A DNA stretch of 35,269 nt from an uncultured Clostridia bacterium (GCA_947630325.1 CANRHB010000018.1:1-35269), one strand, 5' to 3'; counted from the stretch's first letter, positions 1 through 7,695 are shown. Numbers and translations: made by a program. The notes: a model not told the origin generated them from the sequence alone.

Positions 1-78
1 CCCTCATGTCCGTTCGACTTGCATGTGTTAAGCACGCCGCCAGCGTTCATCCTGAGCCAGAATCAAACTCTTAAGTTT
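1..78 (-). rRNA. rrs: 16S ribosomal RNA, 5' end only (runs off the window)
   Basis: Read on the minus strand this is the start of a bacterial small-subunit rRNA: the universal AGAGTTTGATTCTGGCTCAG (27F-like) sequence begins at 71 and is followed by the conserved GATGAACGCTGGCGGCGTGC block and the CACATGCAAGTCGAACG block. Placing the mature 5' end at about 78 assumes E. coli numbering, where AGAGTTTG starts at nucleotide 8. The gene is transcribed away from the candidate origin. Only the V1 edge is present, so taxonomy cannot be fixed from it. Confidence 0.97.
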
Positions 79-305
79 AATTGCTTAAAGCCGATGCGGG
101 CTAAACCGCACCGACGGCTCTAACTTGAATAAATTCTCGTTATCTTTTTGCTGACTTTGTTTTGAGTACTATTGTCTGCTCAAAAAATTGACAGAAACTG
201 CTTTTTGTGTTACAAAAAATCGTTTCTTTCTTATTCTATTTTTAATCTGCATGATCCCGAGCAACAGCCCGGCGCTATCCGCTCCTTCAAGAGCTTAGCT
301 TACCT
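79..305 (-). other. rRNA operon leader (5' of 16S)
   Basis: The stretch between the promoter and the mature 16S end is AT-rich and has no open reading frame. On the minus strand a stem forms from GGTGCGG pairing with CCGCATC around 92-117, just upstream of the mature end, as expected for a processing or anti-termination leader. A second small stem, GCTC with GAGC, lies at about 281-295. The assignment follows from position and from the promoter at its far end. Confidence 0.6.
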
Positions 306-335
306 ATTATAACACAGGCTTATAGATCAAGTCAA
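306..335 (-). promoter_or_regulatory. sigma-A promoter of the rRNA operon
   Basis: On the minus strand TTGACT (330-335) and TATAAT (306-311) are separated by 18 bp. The predicted start is near 299, about 220 nt upstream of mature 16S, a normal distance for an rrn promoter. No competing consensus promoter was seen closer to the gene. Confidence 0.75.
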
Positions 336-526
336 GCGATTTTCGCAACTTTCTCATGGAAATTTTTGTTTTTCATGAAAATTTGCGTTTATTCTCGCTT
401 TCCTTTCGGACAGCTTGTTCATTCTATCACACCCAAAAAGAGAAGTCAACTGTTTTTCGCAACTTTTTTGGGTTTTTTTCAGAAATTTTTTTGTTTTTTT
501 TCTCGCCGATTTTTGACCACAAGATG

Positions 527-555
527 TTGTATTTTCGCTCCCATTATGCTACAAT
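527..555 (+). promoter_or_regulatory. sigma-A promoter for the 80-residue membrane protein gene
   Basis: TTGTAT (527-532), a 17-bp gap, then TACAAT (550-555). The predicted start is about 562. An in-frame ATG at 554 overlaps the -10 box and so cannot be on this transcript, which favours the ATG at 587 as the start. Confidence 0.6.
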
Positions 556-586
556 GAAAGAAAAATTATACTTGGAAATATTTAGA

Positions 587-829
587 ATGAGACAGATTTT
601 TCAAACAATTTTTTGCGTCCTTTCGGTGCTGAGCGTGGCGTCCATCCTGATTTTGGGAATTTTGTGCGGCTGGCTCTATGCCTTTATCGGCGTAGGGGCG
701 GCGATCCTCTTTGCCTGCCTCATGTTCCTGTGCAAGAACGGCAACCCCTTCCGCAGGCCCCCCGAGGAGCCGCACGCCGACTACATGAACAGCGACGAGG
801 AGAACGACCGCCTCAACGGAAAGAAGTAA
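587..829 (+). CDS. small two-helix membrane protein, unknown function
   Basis: An 80-residue protein. Residues about 4-24 and 28-49 are two hydrophobic helices separated by a short turn containing Cys and Gly. The remaining 30 residues are polar, proline-containing and acidic (PPEEPHADYMNSDEEND), so they probably face the cytoplasm. I do not recognise the family. The frame stays open upstream to 356, but that extension is AT-rich, lacks a ribosome site and contains the promoter, so the start was placed at 587. The Shine-Dalgarno is weak (GGA at 574). The gene stands alone: promoter 28 bp upstream, strong terminator 15 bp downstream. A hypothetical membrane protein is the most that can be said. 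Confidence 0.6.
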   Translation: MRQIFQTIFCVLSVLSVASILILGILCGWLYAFIGVGAAILFACLMFLCKNGNPFRRPPEEPHADYMNSDEENDRLNGKK

Positions 830-843
830 AAAATTTTCAACTG

Positions 844-884
844 AGCCGCGGCGCGCCTTTTTGTGCGCGCCGCGGCTTGTTTTT
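844..884 (+). terminator. intrinsic terminator
   Basis: A perfect 13-bp stem (AGCCGCGGCGCGC at 844-856 with its complement at 865-877), an 8-nt loop, then a T-rich run. It ends the transcript of the 80-residue membrane protein gene. Confidence 0.9.
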
Positions 885-919
885 ATTCCTATTTATATAT
901 ATAAGAAATTTGAAAGGAG

Positions 920-1147
920 AACCCCCTCCATTGGAGGGGGACTAAGGGGGTGGGCATTCTCGCCTCCCTGCGCGTCATCCGCCCCTCGTTCTCATGCGTC
1001 ATTCCGTCCCGCCCGCACGTTCTATGTTGTCTAAGGGCGGCACGAGGAGCTTGCGACGAAGTACCGAAGTGGAGACATCTCTACCGCATTATAATAAGGC
1101 AAGATTTCTCCACACGCCGCAGAGCGGCTTGGTCGAAATGACAAAAT
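920..1147. repeat. interspersed repeat cluster (families A, B, E)
   Basis: Family A (920-957) has the core CCTCCATTGGAGGGGGACTA followed by AGGGGGTGGGCA. Family B (about 997-1062) has the core CCGCACGTTCTATGTTGTCT followed by AAGGGCGGCACGAGGAGC. Family E (about 1068-1147) contains AGATTTCTCCAC and ends with GGTCGAAATGACA. All recur elsewhere in the window. No coding signal was found; open frames here are products of repeat sequence. Confidence 0.85.
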
Positions 1148-1167
1148 TGAAATGCGAAGCGCGAAAA

Positions 1168-1288
1168 GAGCTGCCCCCTTTGAAGGGGGCGGCTCCGCCG
1201 TCAGGCGGTGGTGGGGGTTGACATTCTTTAATTGCCCCCACCTGTCTCGCTTCGCTCGCCACCCGCCCCCATAAATGGGGGCAGGTCA
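1168..1288. repeat. family F repeat pair in inverted orientation
   Basis: Two copies face each other: CTGCCCCCTTTGAAGGGGGC starting near 1171 and running to GGTGGGGGTT, and then, inverted, CCCCCACCTGTCTCGC up to ATGGGGGCAGGTCA at 1288. Related copies occur at 29798-29850 and 32432-32486. Transcribed, the pair would fold into one long hairpin. Confidence 0.75.
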
Positions 1289-1329
1289 TAATAAGGTGTC
1301 CCACCCCCTCCCACGGAGGGGCAAGCAAA

Positions 1330-1581
1330 CCCCCCTCCATTGGAGGGGGACTAAGGGGGTGGGCATTCTCGCCTCCCTGCGCGTCATCCGCCCCTCATAC
1401 TCATGCGTCATTCCGTCCCGCCCGCACGTTCTATGTTGTCTAAGGGAGGCACGAGGAGCTTGCGACGAAGTGGAAATCTCTACCGCATTTTCTTAATCAC
1501 GTCATGTTGAGCTTGTCGAAACATGTCCTTATTTATATTTAATGCAGACACCCTTCGACTTCGCTCAGGGTGACGTATTTT
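1330..1581. repeat. second A-B composite plus family C element
   Basis: 1330-1470 is a near-identical direct copy of 920-1061 (families A and B with the same intervening GCCTCCCTGCGCGTCATCCG). At 1500-1581 is a family C element: GTCATGTTGAGCTTGTCGAA, then ACATGTCCTTA, a variable AT-rich centre, then ACCCTTCGACTTCGCTCAGG and GTGACGT. The two ends of C are imperfect inverted repeats. Confidence 0.85.
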
Positions 1582-1596
1582 AGAACACGCGCCGCC

Positions 1597-1845
1597 CTAT
1601 ATTTCCTCCTTTACGATGATACGGAACGTCTGTCCGTTATGGAATTTGACTACAAGCGCACTCTCCTCTTGTTCGGCCTCCGCGTCGAAAACCTCGTCGG
1701 CAAAGATGGCAAGATCGCGCAGAATATCTTTTTCGGTAAGCAGATAGGGACGTTCGTCTATGGGAGAGATCGTAAGCCCCGCATTGTCCTCTGCCAACCG
1801 CCGCAAAACCTCGGTGATGACCCATTCCACTTTTCGGTCGTTCAT
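1597..1845 (-). CDS. 82-residue conserved-looking small protein, unknown function
   Basis: An 82-residue soluble, acidic protein beginning MNDRKVEWVITEVLRRLAED. The start at 1845 was chosen because AGAGGAG lies 6-7 nt upstream. A longer frame reaching a TTG at 1971 has no ribosome site. The N-terminal half is predicted helical, and the C-terminal end looks like a beta hairpin, ALVVKFHNGQTFRIIV. A similar K/R-F-x-N-G-Q pattern occurs in the open frame at 26154-26399 (SIRFLNGQRAFLAV), so the two may share a small domain. I do not recognise a named family. The gene has its own consensus promoter at 2024-2052 and an unusually long leader of about 170 nt. Confidence 0.65.
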   Translation of the reverse strand: MNDRKVEWVITEVLRRLAEDNAGLTISPIDERPYLLTEKDILRDLAIFADEVFDAEAEQEESALVVKFHNGQTFRIIVKEEI

Positions 1846-1863
1846 CTTTTTCTCCTCTTGCGT

Positions 1864-1897
1864 ATAAATAAAGCGCGTACCCCAAAGGAGACGCGCT
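1864..1897 (-). promoter_or_regulatory. hairpin with U-rich tail in the leader of the 82-residue gene
   Basis: On the minus strand AGCGCGT (1897-1891) pairs with ACGCGCT (1878-1872), extended by CTCC with GGGG, and is followed by TTTATTTAT directly before the ribosome site. It looks like a weak terminator inside the 5' leader, so it could attenuate the gene. No ligand-binding element was recognised. Confidence 0.35.
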
Positions 1898-2023
1898 CCA
1901 TCGGCGGTATTGTTTGCGACAACAACAAAGAATAGGGCTAAAAGGACCATTTTCTTTCCGCTCAATGGCAAAAAGTATATTCGTCCTTTTTTATTGCCCT
2001 TATTCTATTGTTGTCGCATAATT

Positions 2024-2052
2024 ATTGTAACTGAAAGCGAAGATTTTGTCAA
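2024..2052 (-). promoter_or_regulatory. consensus sigma-A promoter for the 82-residue gene
   Basis: Minus strand TTGACA (2047-2052), 17-bp spacer, TACAAT (2024-2029); predicted start about 2017. Confidence 0.8.
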
Positions 2053-2136
2053 GGGATTTGTAACGGCTTTCAAAAGAAGGCGGCCCGCTTGCCCAACGCT
2101 TGCTGTCTGTACCCGCAAAGCGAGGGGAAGGGTTCA

Positions 2137-2573
2137 AATTGTCATTTTGAGCGAAGTCGAGACATCTTTACCGCATTTCTTAAATACGTCATGTTGAGCT
2201 TGTCGAAACATGTCCTTATATATAATGCGGACACCCTTCGACTTCGCTAGAATGGCAGGAGCCTTGGCGCCCCTTTAGGGGAGCTGTCGCGCTCGCGCGA
2301 CTGAGGGGTTCTCCGAGAGTATGTAGAAACCCTTTCCCCCTCGCTTCGCTCGGGTACTTTCCCTAAAAGGGACAGCAAGAGTGCGCGCAACGTCATTCCC
2401 CAAATGTCATTCCGCCCCGCCCGCACGTTCTATGTTGTCTAAGGGCGGCACGAGGAGCTTGCGACGAAGTTGAAATCTTTACCGCATTTCTAAAATACGT
2501 CATGTTGAGCTTGTCGAAACATGTCCTTATTACAATGCGGACACCCTTCGACTTCGCTCAGGGTGACGTGATT
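2137..2573. repeat. repeat cluster: E/C (2137-2250), D short form (2266-2379), B and C (2402-2573)
   Basis: 2137-2250 is an E-type head joined to a family C element that breaks off after CTTCGACTTCGCT at 2249. 2266-2379 is a short-form family D element: GGCGCCCCTTTAGGGGAGCT, GTCGCGC..GCGCGAC, then TCGCTTCGCTCGGGTACTTT and CCCTAAAAGGGACAGCAAG. 2402-2475 is a B copy and 2499-2573 an intact C copy. The run 2060-2640 has no gene. Confidence 0.85.
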
Positions 2574-2600
2574 TAGAATTCGCCCCACCCCCCTGCCCGC

Positions 2601-2630
2601 AAAAAATTTCCCCGCCGGGGCGGGGAATTC
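2601..2630 (-). terminator. intrinsic terminator of the 606-residue lipoprotein gene
   Basis: On the minus strand TTCCCCGCC and GGCGGGGAA form a tight stem followed by a run of six T. It lies 14 bp past the stop codon at 2644. Confidence 0.88.
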
Positions 2631-2643
2631 ATAGGGAGGAAAG

Positions 2644-4464
2644 TTACAACAGGTCTACGCTATGGCGGACATAGCCCGTTGAGTTTGCCATTAAATTGTA
2701 CTCCACCACAAACTGCACCACCGTGTGTGCGGGGATCGTGACTTGATAGTGGAACGCTTTATCGTACCCCTCCCCCTGCGCGTCCGTGCCGCGCTGGAAG
2801 GCGAAATATTCGCTCCCCTCCACCACCGAGCCGTCGATGTTGCGCACGAGCGTACACAGCGCGCCCGTGCAGTTGAGGTTAACCGTGATCTTCCGCTCGT
2901 TCTCCCCTTGGTTGACAAAGGTGAAGATGTCCTGATAGTCCTTCATCCAATTCCCGATGTTGGCGAGTTTTCCGCGGCTGTCGTACCACTCGCACCCCAC
3001 CGTTATGGGAAGTTGGTTTCCGTCCCCCTTCTTCTTGTTGAAGAGGGTGTGGAAGGAGGTCATGTCCGTGCCCACCGCCTCATGCGCCGTCTGCACGTTG
3101 ATGTGCGTCACCCATTGCTCGAGCGTTTGCGTGTGGGCGGTAGAAGGGATCTTTGCGCCCGCTTCGCCCGTTTCGGGGACGTCCTCCATATAATAATTGG
3201 TAAACGTAACGGGCAACTTGCCTGCGGGGGTGGCGTCGTTGAACGTCCACGTCGCCTTGTTGTCCACCACATAGCCCACGTCCTCGCCCGTGTGCACCAC
3301 GCCGTAAGCCTCGGGGTCGGTGATGCCGAGGTGGTCGTCTCCCCCCTCCGTGCCCGGCGCGACCTTGGCGGGATCGTTGTACACATAGTAAGCGCCCTCC
3401 GCCTTTCCGATGACGTCGAACAGCACCGCGCCGTTCTGGCAGCCGCCGTCCACGGGCGCGTTTGCGGTATCGCCCACGTTGTATCTGCCGAACGCGTCCT
3501 TTACGGTGCCGCCGAAAACATACATGAACTTGCCCGCGGGAAGGCGGTAAGTAGTTGGCGTGAAGTACGGGATATAATAATCCCCCAAGAAATCGAAATA
3601 CGCCTTCCAATTCTTCATCTGGCTCTCGTTGAGATCGGAGAGGTCGGGGATCTTGAATTGGGTGTTATAGAAGTGCGTCCACTCCTGCTCGCCGAGATAA
3701 GACCCCGCGCCCATGCGCTGGTAGCCGATGTTTTTCACCGTCACATACACGTCCTCCGTGCCCGTGTTGCGGACGCGGTAGCCGTAATACACCGCGGGTG
3801 ACATTTTATCGCTCTGCTGTTCCATGGTGAAGAACACGCTTTGGTCGGAGACATCCTGCCGTGTGATGCAGTGGTTGACGACGTGGGGCCCCTCCGTGAG
3901 CGCTTCGGGCGCGTTGCAATAGACATAGAGGGTATTTTTCCGCTTGACGTATTCGATATCAGCGGGTTTCATAGGATCGGCGGAGGGGGCCGCCGAAACG
4001 GTGGAAAACGTTGCCGCGTCGGGCGCCTTTTCCACCTCGAAGGGCAGAATACGGCGGTGCGCGTTTGCCGTGACATTGACCTTCAACAGTCCGTTCCCCG
4101 TCGTGAACTTGGCATATATGAGTTCGCCCTCCTTCAAACGGATGTCGAACTCTTCGGAGGAATCCTTCAAAAGTTTTCCCTCTTCGTTATACAGTTCCAC
4201 CCGCGCAACAAGTTTTTGCGAAAATTCCACATGGTAGGTATCCGTAAAAGGGACCCGCATTTTCGCCTTGCGCACCCCTTCCTCCTCTGCGGAGTAGAAG
4301 GACCCGAATCTGAGTTCGGGCAGATCTTTGAATTCGGCAGTCATTCCGCTCTCTCCTCCCGTATCGTTCGTCGGATCGTCTTGATGGTTTCCGCTGTCAC
4401 AGCCGCAACACGCCGCAAACAGAACGGCGGCAATGCACATCGCAGCAAGTTTTTTCCCCGCCAT
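2644..4464 (-). CDS. large secreted lipoprotein in the arabinan locus, unknown function
   Basis: A 606-residue protein with an N-terminal lipoprotein signal (MAGKKLAAMCIAAVLFAAC; the modified Cys is probably residue 19, 20 or 22) and then a low-complexity Gly/Asp/Thr linker. The rest is rich in beta-strand patterns and aromatic residues. No catalytic motif of a glycosidase family that I know was found, so it may be a surface glycan-binding or structural protein; this rests on context. ATG at 4464 is preceded by AAGGAG. The gene lies downstream of two GH43 genes in the same direction but has its own promoter and terminator, so it can be expressed separately. A glycan-binding partner of the arabinan system is the leading guess, with low certainty. 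Confidence 0.8.
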   Translation of the reverse strand: MAGKKLAAMCIAAVLFAACCGCDSGNHQDDPTNDTGGESGMTAEFKDLPELRFGSFYSAEEEGVRKAKMRVPFTDTYHVEFSQKLVARVELYNEEGKLLKDSSEEFDIRLKEGELIYAKFTTGNGLLKVNVTANAHRRILPFEVEKAPDAATFSTVSAAPSADPMKPADIEYVKRKNTLYVYCNAPEALTEGPHVVNHCITRQDVSDQSVFFTMEQQSDKMSPAVYYGYRVRNTGTEDVYVTVKNIGYQRMGAGSYLGEQEWTHFYNTQFKIPDLSDLNESQMKNWKAYFDFLGDYYIPYFTPTTYRLPAGKFMYVFGGTVKDAFGRYNVGDTANAPVDGGCQNGAVLFDVIGKAEGAYYVYNDPAKVAPGTEGGDDHLGITDPEAYGVVHTGEDVGYVVDNKATWTFNDATPAGKLPVTFTNYYMEDVPETGEAGAKIPSTAHTQTLEQWVTHINVQTAHEAVGTDMTSFHTLFNKKKGDGNQLPITVGCEWYDSRGKLANIGNWMKDYQDIFTFVNQGENERKITVNLNCTGALCTLVRNIDGSVVEGSEYFAFQRGTDAQGEGYDKAFHYQVTIPAHTVVQFVVEYNLMANSTGYVRHSVDLL

Positions 4465-4495
4465 AGCCCACTCTCCTTATTATCCTTATGCCTCC

Positions 4496-4523
4496 ATTAT
4501 ACACGCAAAAGCGGCTTTGTCAA
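4496..4523 (-). promoter_or_regulatory. consensus sigma-A promoter for the 606-residue lipoprotein gene
   Basis: Minus strand TTGACA (4518-4523), 16-bp gap, TATAAT (4496-4501). The -35 box falls in the loop and arm of the palindrome at 4508-4531. Confidence 0.82.
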
Positions 4524-4531
4524 GCCGCTTT
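4508..4531 (-). promoter_or_regulatory. perfect palindrome over the -35 box: operator and/or terminator
   Basis: AAAGCGGCTT at 4508-4517 is the exact complement of AAGCCGCTTT at 4522-4531, with a 4-nt loop. On the minus strand it follows the end of the GH43 gene by about 95 bp, is preceded by a T/A-rich stretch and followed by TTTT, so it could terminate that operon. Because it also covers the -35 box of the next gene, it could instead be a repressor site. Sequence alone does not decide. Confidence 0.55.
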
Positions 4532-4626
4532 GAAAAAAATTTTCTTCTTTTTTGAAAAATATCCGAATTTATTTGGAAATTTGTCGCTTATATGCTTGAT
4601 TTGAAAAATATTTTCTAAATCAACGC

Positions 4627-6114
4627 TCAGATGTGAAAGGTGCTGTCGAGGTGGAGCGCCATGCCGCAGGTCCTGCCGAGCGCCGTGACCGTAAGCCCCG
4701 CCGCGCCCTGCCCTTCGTGCCAGGCGGGCATGACCACGCCGAGATACTCCTCGCCGTCCGCCGTCACCGAAATGTAGTGGCTCCCGTACATCTGCCATGT
4801 GCCACTGTATGCGCCGCGGAGGGTGCCGTCGGGAAGAAGTTCCACCCGCTTTGCCGTCACCGTCTTGTAGCCCTGCAAGAAGCGCACCGCCTCGAACTTG
4901 CCCGCCGTGATGTTGAGAAGTTCCTCCGCCGTCACGTCCTGCAATTCCTCCCCCGCATAGCGGTTGGAGTTCATCACGATCCATCCGTCCGAGTTGAAGG
5001 CGTACTGCCCCAAATACAGATAGTGGAAGTTGTTGGAGCGGCTCATGCCCTGCTCGATGAAATAATTGGTGCGGCAATGGTAGGCGATGAGGTTGACCCC
5101 GCCCGACGTTGTGAACATGTCGTTGTGGCCGGGGCAGTAGAAGTCGGGTTCGCCCTGCCTGCGGAAACTGCCGAGGAGCTTGTTCCCCGTGCCCAAATCG
5201 GTGGAGCAGACGAGCAGATTCCCGTTGACGTCCACATAGGGGCCCTCGGGCCTTTCGCTCCTGCCGCAACGCATGTTGTAGGCGGAGGACAGGGAGCCGT
5301 AAGAGCACATGAGATAGTAGTAATTTTTCTTGACCCATTTGCCCTTTTCGAGCACATCCACCCCCTCATGGTAGTGCACCACTCCCCCCTCGAGGGAGCC
5401 GCGCGCGAGGGGCGTGCCGTAATATTGCGCAAACGTGCAACGTTTTCGGGCGAAATCGGTGTAGGTGAGGCCGTCCTTTCTCAGCCCCGTTGCGGGATCG
5501 AGTTCGATGAGATAGATGCCGAGCCCGAAGGAGCCGTACACGAGAAAGCTCCTTCCCTCGGCGGAGAAGAACTGCGGGTCGATGCAATTCGGGGTGCGCC
5601 AGCCCGCGGGAGAGCGCAAAATCAGCCCTGCAAAGCGGAAACCGCCGTCGGGACGGTCGGACTTCGCCAGCCCGATACAGGACTTACTGCCCCCGAAATA
5701 GCCCGTTAAACAGAAGTACAGCCAGAACTTCCCGTCCGTGCCCCGCACGCAGTGGGGCGCCCAGAATGCCATGGTGCCGTCCTTGCGCGCGCACACGCCA
5801 TAGCCCACTTCCGAACTCGCCGTCATGCACCAATCGTAAGCGGGCTGTAAGTCCCCCCTGCCGCGCTTGTAGAGCACGGAGGTATCCTCCATATCGAACG
5901 CCGAGCCGACATACTCCCAATGCAGAAGGTCGGCGCTCTTCCTGATCTGATAGCCGCTCGGCGCGCCGAACGTGTCGGTGGAATAGGCATAATAGACCCC
6001 CTCCCACTCGAGGAGAGAGGGATCGTGCGCACAGCCCTCCTTCCAATTTTTGTAGTCGGGCGTGCGCATTTGCAGTTTGTTGAAGTGGGGATTTTTCGGA
6101 TATCTGATCGCCAT
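4627..6114 (-). CDS. cytoplasmic GH43 arabinan endo-1,5-alpha-L-arabinosidase-like enzyme
   Basis: A 495-residue protein of glycoside hydrolase family 43, five-bladed propeller type. The expected triad is visible: Asp31 in HDPS (base), Asp179 in NCIDPQ (pKa modulator), Glu242 in SLEGG (general acid), plus His330 in PGHN, the metal-associated histidine of endo-arabinanases. The last 90 or so residues form a beta-rich C-terminal domain like that of two-domain arabinanases. There is no signal peptide, so it probably acts inside the cell on imported arabino-oligosaccharides. ATG at 6114 follows AAGGTG. It lies 87 bp downstream of a paralogous lipoprotein GH43 gene, with only a hairpin between and no clear promoter, so the two are likely co-transcribed. 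Exact substrate is inferred from the family. Confidence 0.88.
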   Translation of the reverse strand: MAIRYPKNPHFNKLQMRTPDYKNWKEGCAHDPSLLEWEGVYYAYSTDTFGAPSGYQIRKSADLLHWEYVGSAFDMEDTSVLYKRGRGDLQPAYDWCMTASSEVGYGVCARKDGTMAFWAPHCVRGTDGKFWLYFCLTGYFGGSKSCIGLAKSDRPDGGFRFAGLILRSPAGWRTPNCIDPQFFSAEGRSFLVYGSFGLGIYLIELDPATGLRKDGLTYTDFARKRCTFAQYYGTPLARGSLEGGVVHYHEGVDVLEKGKWVKKNYYYLMCSYGSLSSAYNMRCGRSERPEGPYVDVNGNLLVCSTDLGTGNKLLGSFRRQGEPDFYCPGHNDMFTTSGGVNLIAYHCRTNYFIEQGMSRSNNFHYLYLGQYAFNSDGWIVMNSNRYAGEELQDVTAEELLNITAGKFEAVRFLQGYKTVTAKRVELLPDGTLRGAYSGTWQMYGSHYISVTADGEEYLGVVMPAWHEGQGAAGLTVTALGRTCGMALHLDSTFHI

Positions 6115-6152
6115 ATCACACCTTATTTTTGCATACGTATTGCGTTTTTATG

Positions 6153-6178
6153 ACATATCCCCCTTGCGGGGGATATGT
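6153..6178 (-). promoter_or_regulatory. intercistronic hairpin between the two GH43 genes
   Basis: A perfect 11-bp stem, ACATATCCCCC (6153-6163) with GGGGGATATGT (6168-6178), and a 4-nt loop. On the minus strand no T-run follows, so it is not a classical terminator. It may stabilise or partition the mRNA. Its ATATCCCC/GGGGATAT core also occurs in the hairpin at 10023-10058. Confidence 0.6.
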
Positions 6179-6201
6179 GGTAGGTTGAAATTTTCGCTCT
6201 C

Positions 6202-7638
6202 TCAATCGGCCGCGTTCACCCAAAGCGCGCCGCCCTGTGCGGAGGTCGCCGTCATACAATAGATCCCCTTCGCCGTGCCGTAATTGCGCCATGCGGGTGC
6301 GATCACGCCCTTGTATTCGATGTCGCCCAAGGTGATCGTCACATAGTAGTTCTGCGAAACGCTCCATGTGCCCGCTTCGGTTTCGCCGCTCACGATCTTG
6401 CCGTCGGCATTGAAGGTATAGCGCACGGAGGACACAAAGGCGACGTCGGTATATGTCTTTTGCACGACCACGTCATACGCGCCCGCCGCTTTCTCCTGCG
6501 TGACGGTGCCCTTCTTCTCGCCCGCATAGCGGTTGGGGGAGAGCACGGGCCAGCCCGCTTCGTTGAAATAGAGCTGGCGCACTTCCACGCGGTGGGGTCC
6601 GCTCACGCCGCTTCCCTCTTCCCAACGGGTGTGGTGCACGACGAGATATTCGCCGTCCTTCTTGATGACGGAGTTGTGCCCGAGGGCGGCATATCCTCTG
6701 TCGCCCGCGAATTTATAGTTGCCCGTAAGCTTGTTTCCGAGCCCCGCCGTCTGCGCCATGTCTCTGCCTGCGATGTCCGTGTAAGGGCCGTCGGGGTTCT
6801 TGCTCCGCGCCACGCGCATGTTGTAGTTGGTAGAAAGAGAGCCGTCGCTCGTCATGAGATAGTAGTAGTCGAGCTCCTGGTTGTAGAAGATGAAGGGACC
6901 CTCCACGCCCGTGCTGTTGCCCTTCCAGAGGAGTTTTCCGAACCCGTCCTCTTTGGGCAGACCCTTCTCGTCGAGTTCCTTGATGTAGATCCCCGCAAAG
7001 AAGGAGCCGTAAACCATCCACAGTTTGCCGTCCTTATCATAGAAGAGCTCGGGGTCGATGCAGTTGGGTTCGCCGCCGTTGCCGTTTGAAAAGACAATCT
7101 TCTCCTCATCTCTGTAGGGCCCCATGACGTTGTTCGCGCGCACACGCACAATGCCCGATTTGTTGGAGCCGAACGCCGATGTCGCGGAGACGTACATATA
7201 GTACATGTTGCCGATCTTCATGACGTCGGGCGCCCAAGTGTCAATGGCGCCGCTGATGCCGAGCGTCTCCTTGAGCGTTTTCAGTTTCCCGTCCGCACCC
7301 TCGTTTCCATAGAGAGTGGTGCTGTTACCGTCGGTCGCTTCCTGCTTCCAGGTGATGAGGTCGGACGAGCTTGCCACGGCGAAGTGGGTGCCGAAGGCGT
7401 AATATTTTTCCGTTACGTCGTCGTAAAAGACGGACGGATCGTGCACGGCGACGTCGCCGCCGAAATTCGCCGACGTGGGCAAAACGGCCTCCGTTTTGGG
7501 AACGTCTGTCCCCGCCGTCATCCAGATATCCTTGTCGTACCAACCGCTTCCCGTTCCGCTGTTTTCGCCGCAAGCGACGGTCCCGAAAAGAAGCGCGATA
7601 CTCAAAATTCCCGCAAGCACGGGATAGCGCTTTTTCAT
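6202..7638 (-). CDS. exported GH43 endo-arabinanase-like lipoprotein
   Basis: A 478-residue protein. MKKRYPVLAGILSIALLFGT is a lipoprotein signal with Cys23 (TVAC) as probable lipidation site, so it is anchored outside the membrane. GH43 residues are visible: Asp67 in VHDPS, Asp195 in CIDPE, Glu246 in GVEGP, and His321 in GHNS. Trp135-Ala-Pro-Asp is the usual blade-2 motif. A C-terminal beta domain matches that of the downstream cytoplasmic paralogue (TWSVSQNYYVTITLGDIEYK against TWQMYGSHYISVTADGEEYL). The start at 7638 has AGGGGGAAG upstream; the frame extends further but that part contains the promoter. Likely role: first cut of arabinan outside the cell, feeding the ABC importer encoded upstream. 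Confidence 0.9.
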   Translation of the reverse strand: MKKRYPVLAGILSIALLFGTVACGENSGTGSGWYDKDIWMTAGTDVPKTEAVLPTSANFGGDVAVHDPSVFYDDVTEKYYAFGTHFAVASSSDLITWKQEATDGNSTTLYGNEGADGKLKTLKETLGISGAIDTWAPDVMKIGNMYYMYVSATSAFGSNKSGIVRVRANNVMGPYRDEEKIVFSNGNGGEPNCIDPELFYDKDGKLWMVYGSFFAGIYIKELDEKGLPKEDGFGKLLWKGNSTGVEGPFIFYNQELDYYYLMTSDGSLSTNYNMRVARSKNPDGPYTDIAGRDMAQTAGLGNKLTGNYKFAGDRGYAALGHNSVIKKDGEYLVVHHTRWEEGSGVSGPHRVEVRQLYFNEAGWPVLSPNRYAGEKKGTVTQEKAAGAYDVVVQKTYTDVAFVSSVRYTFNADGKIVSGETEAGTWSVSQNYYVTITLGDIEYKGVIAPAWRNYGTAKGIYCMTATSAQGGALWVNAAD

Positions 7639-7666
7639 AAAACTTCCCCCTGATCGAATTTCCTTT

Positions 7667-7695
7667 ATTATAATATAGTGGCGAAAATTTGTCAA
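7667..7695 (-). promoter_or_regulatory. perfect consensus sigma-A promoter for the GH43 pair
   Basis: Minus strand TTGACA (7690-7695), 17-bp spacer, TATAAT (7667-7672). It allows the two GH43 genes to be expressed independently of the transporter operon, which ends at the terminator 44 bp upstream. Confidence 0.9.

Noticed and set aside
920-1581. CRISPR-like array
   Set aside because: Repeats are of several kinds, irregularly spaced, with conserved rather than unique intervening sequence, and no cas genes are present.
2060-2640. Insertion sequence or transposase remnants behind the repeats
   Set aside because: No transposase-like coding sequence was found anywhere in the window; the elements are short and non-coding.
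2725-3801. 358-codon plus-strand frame opposite the 606-residue lipoprotein
   Set aside because: Arg/Val/His-rich shadow with no ribosome site; the minus-strand gene has a promoter, signal peptide and terminator.
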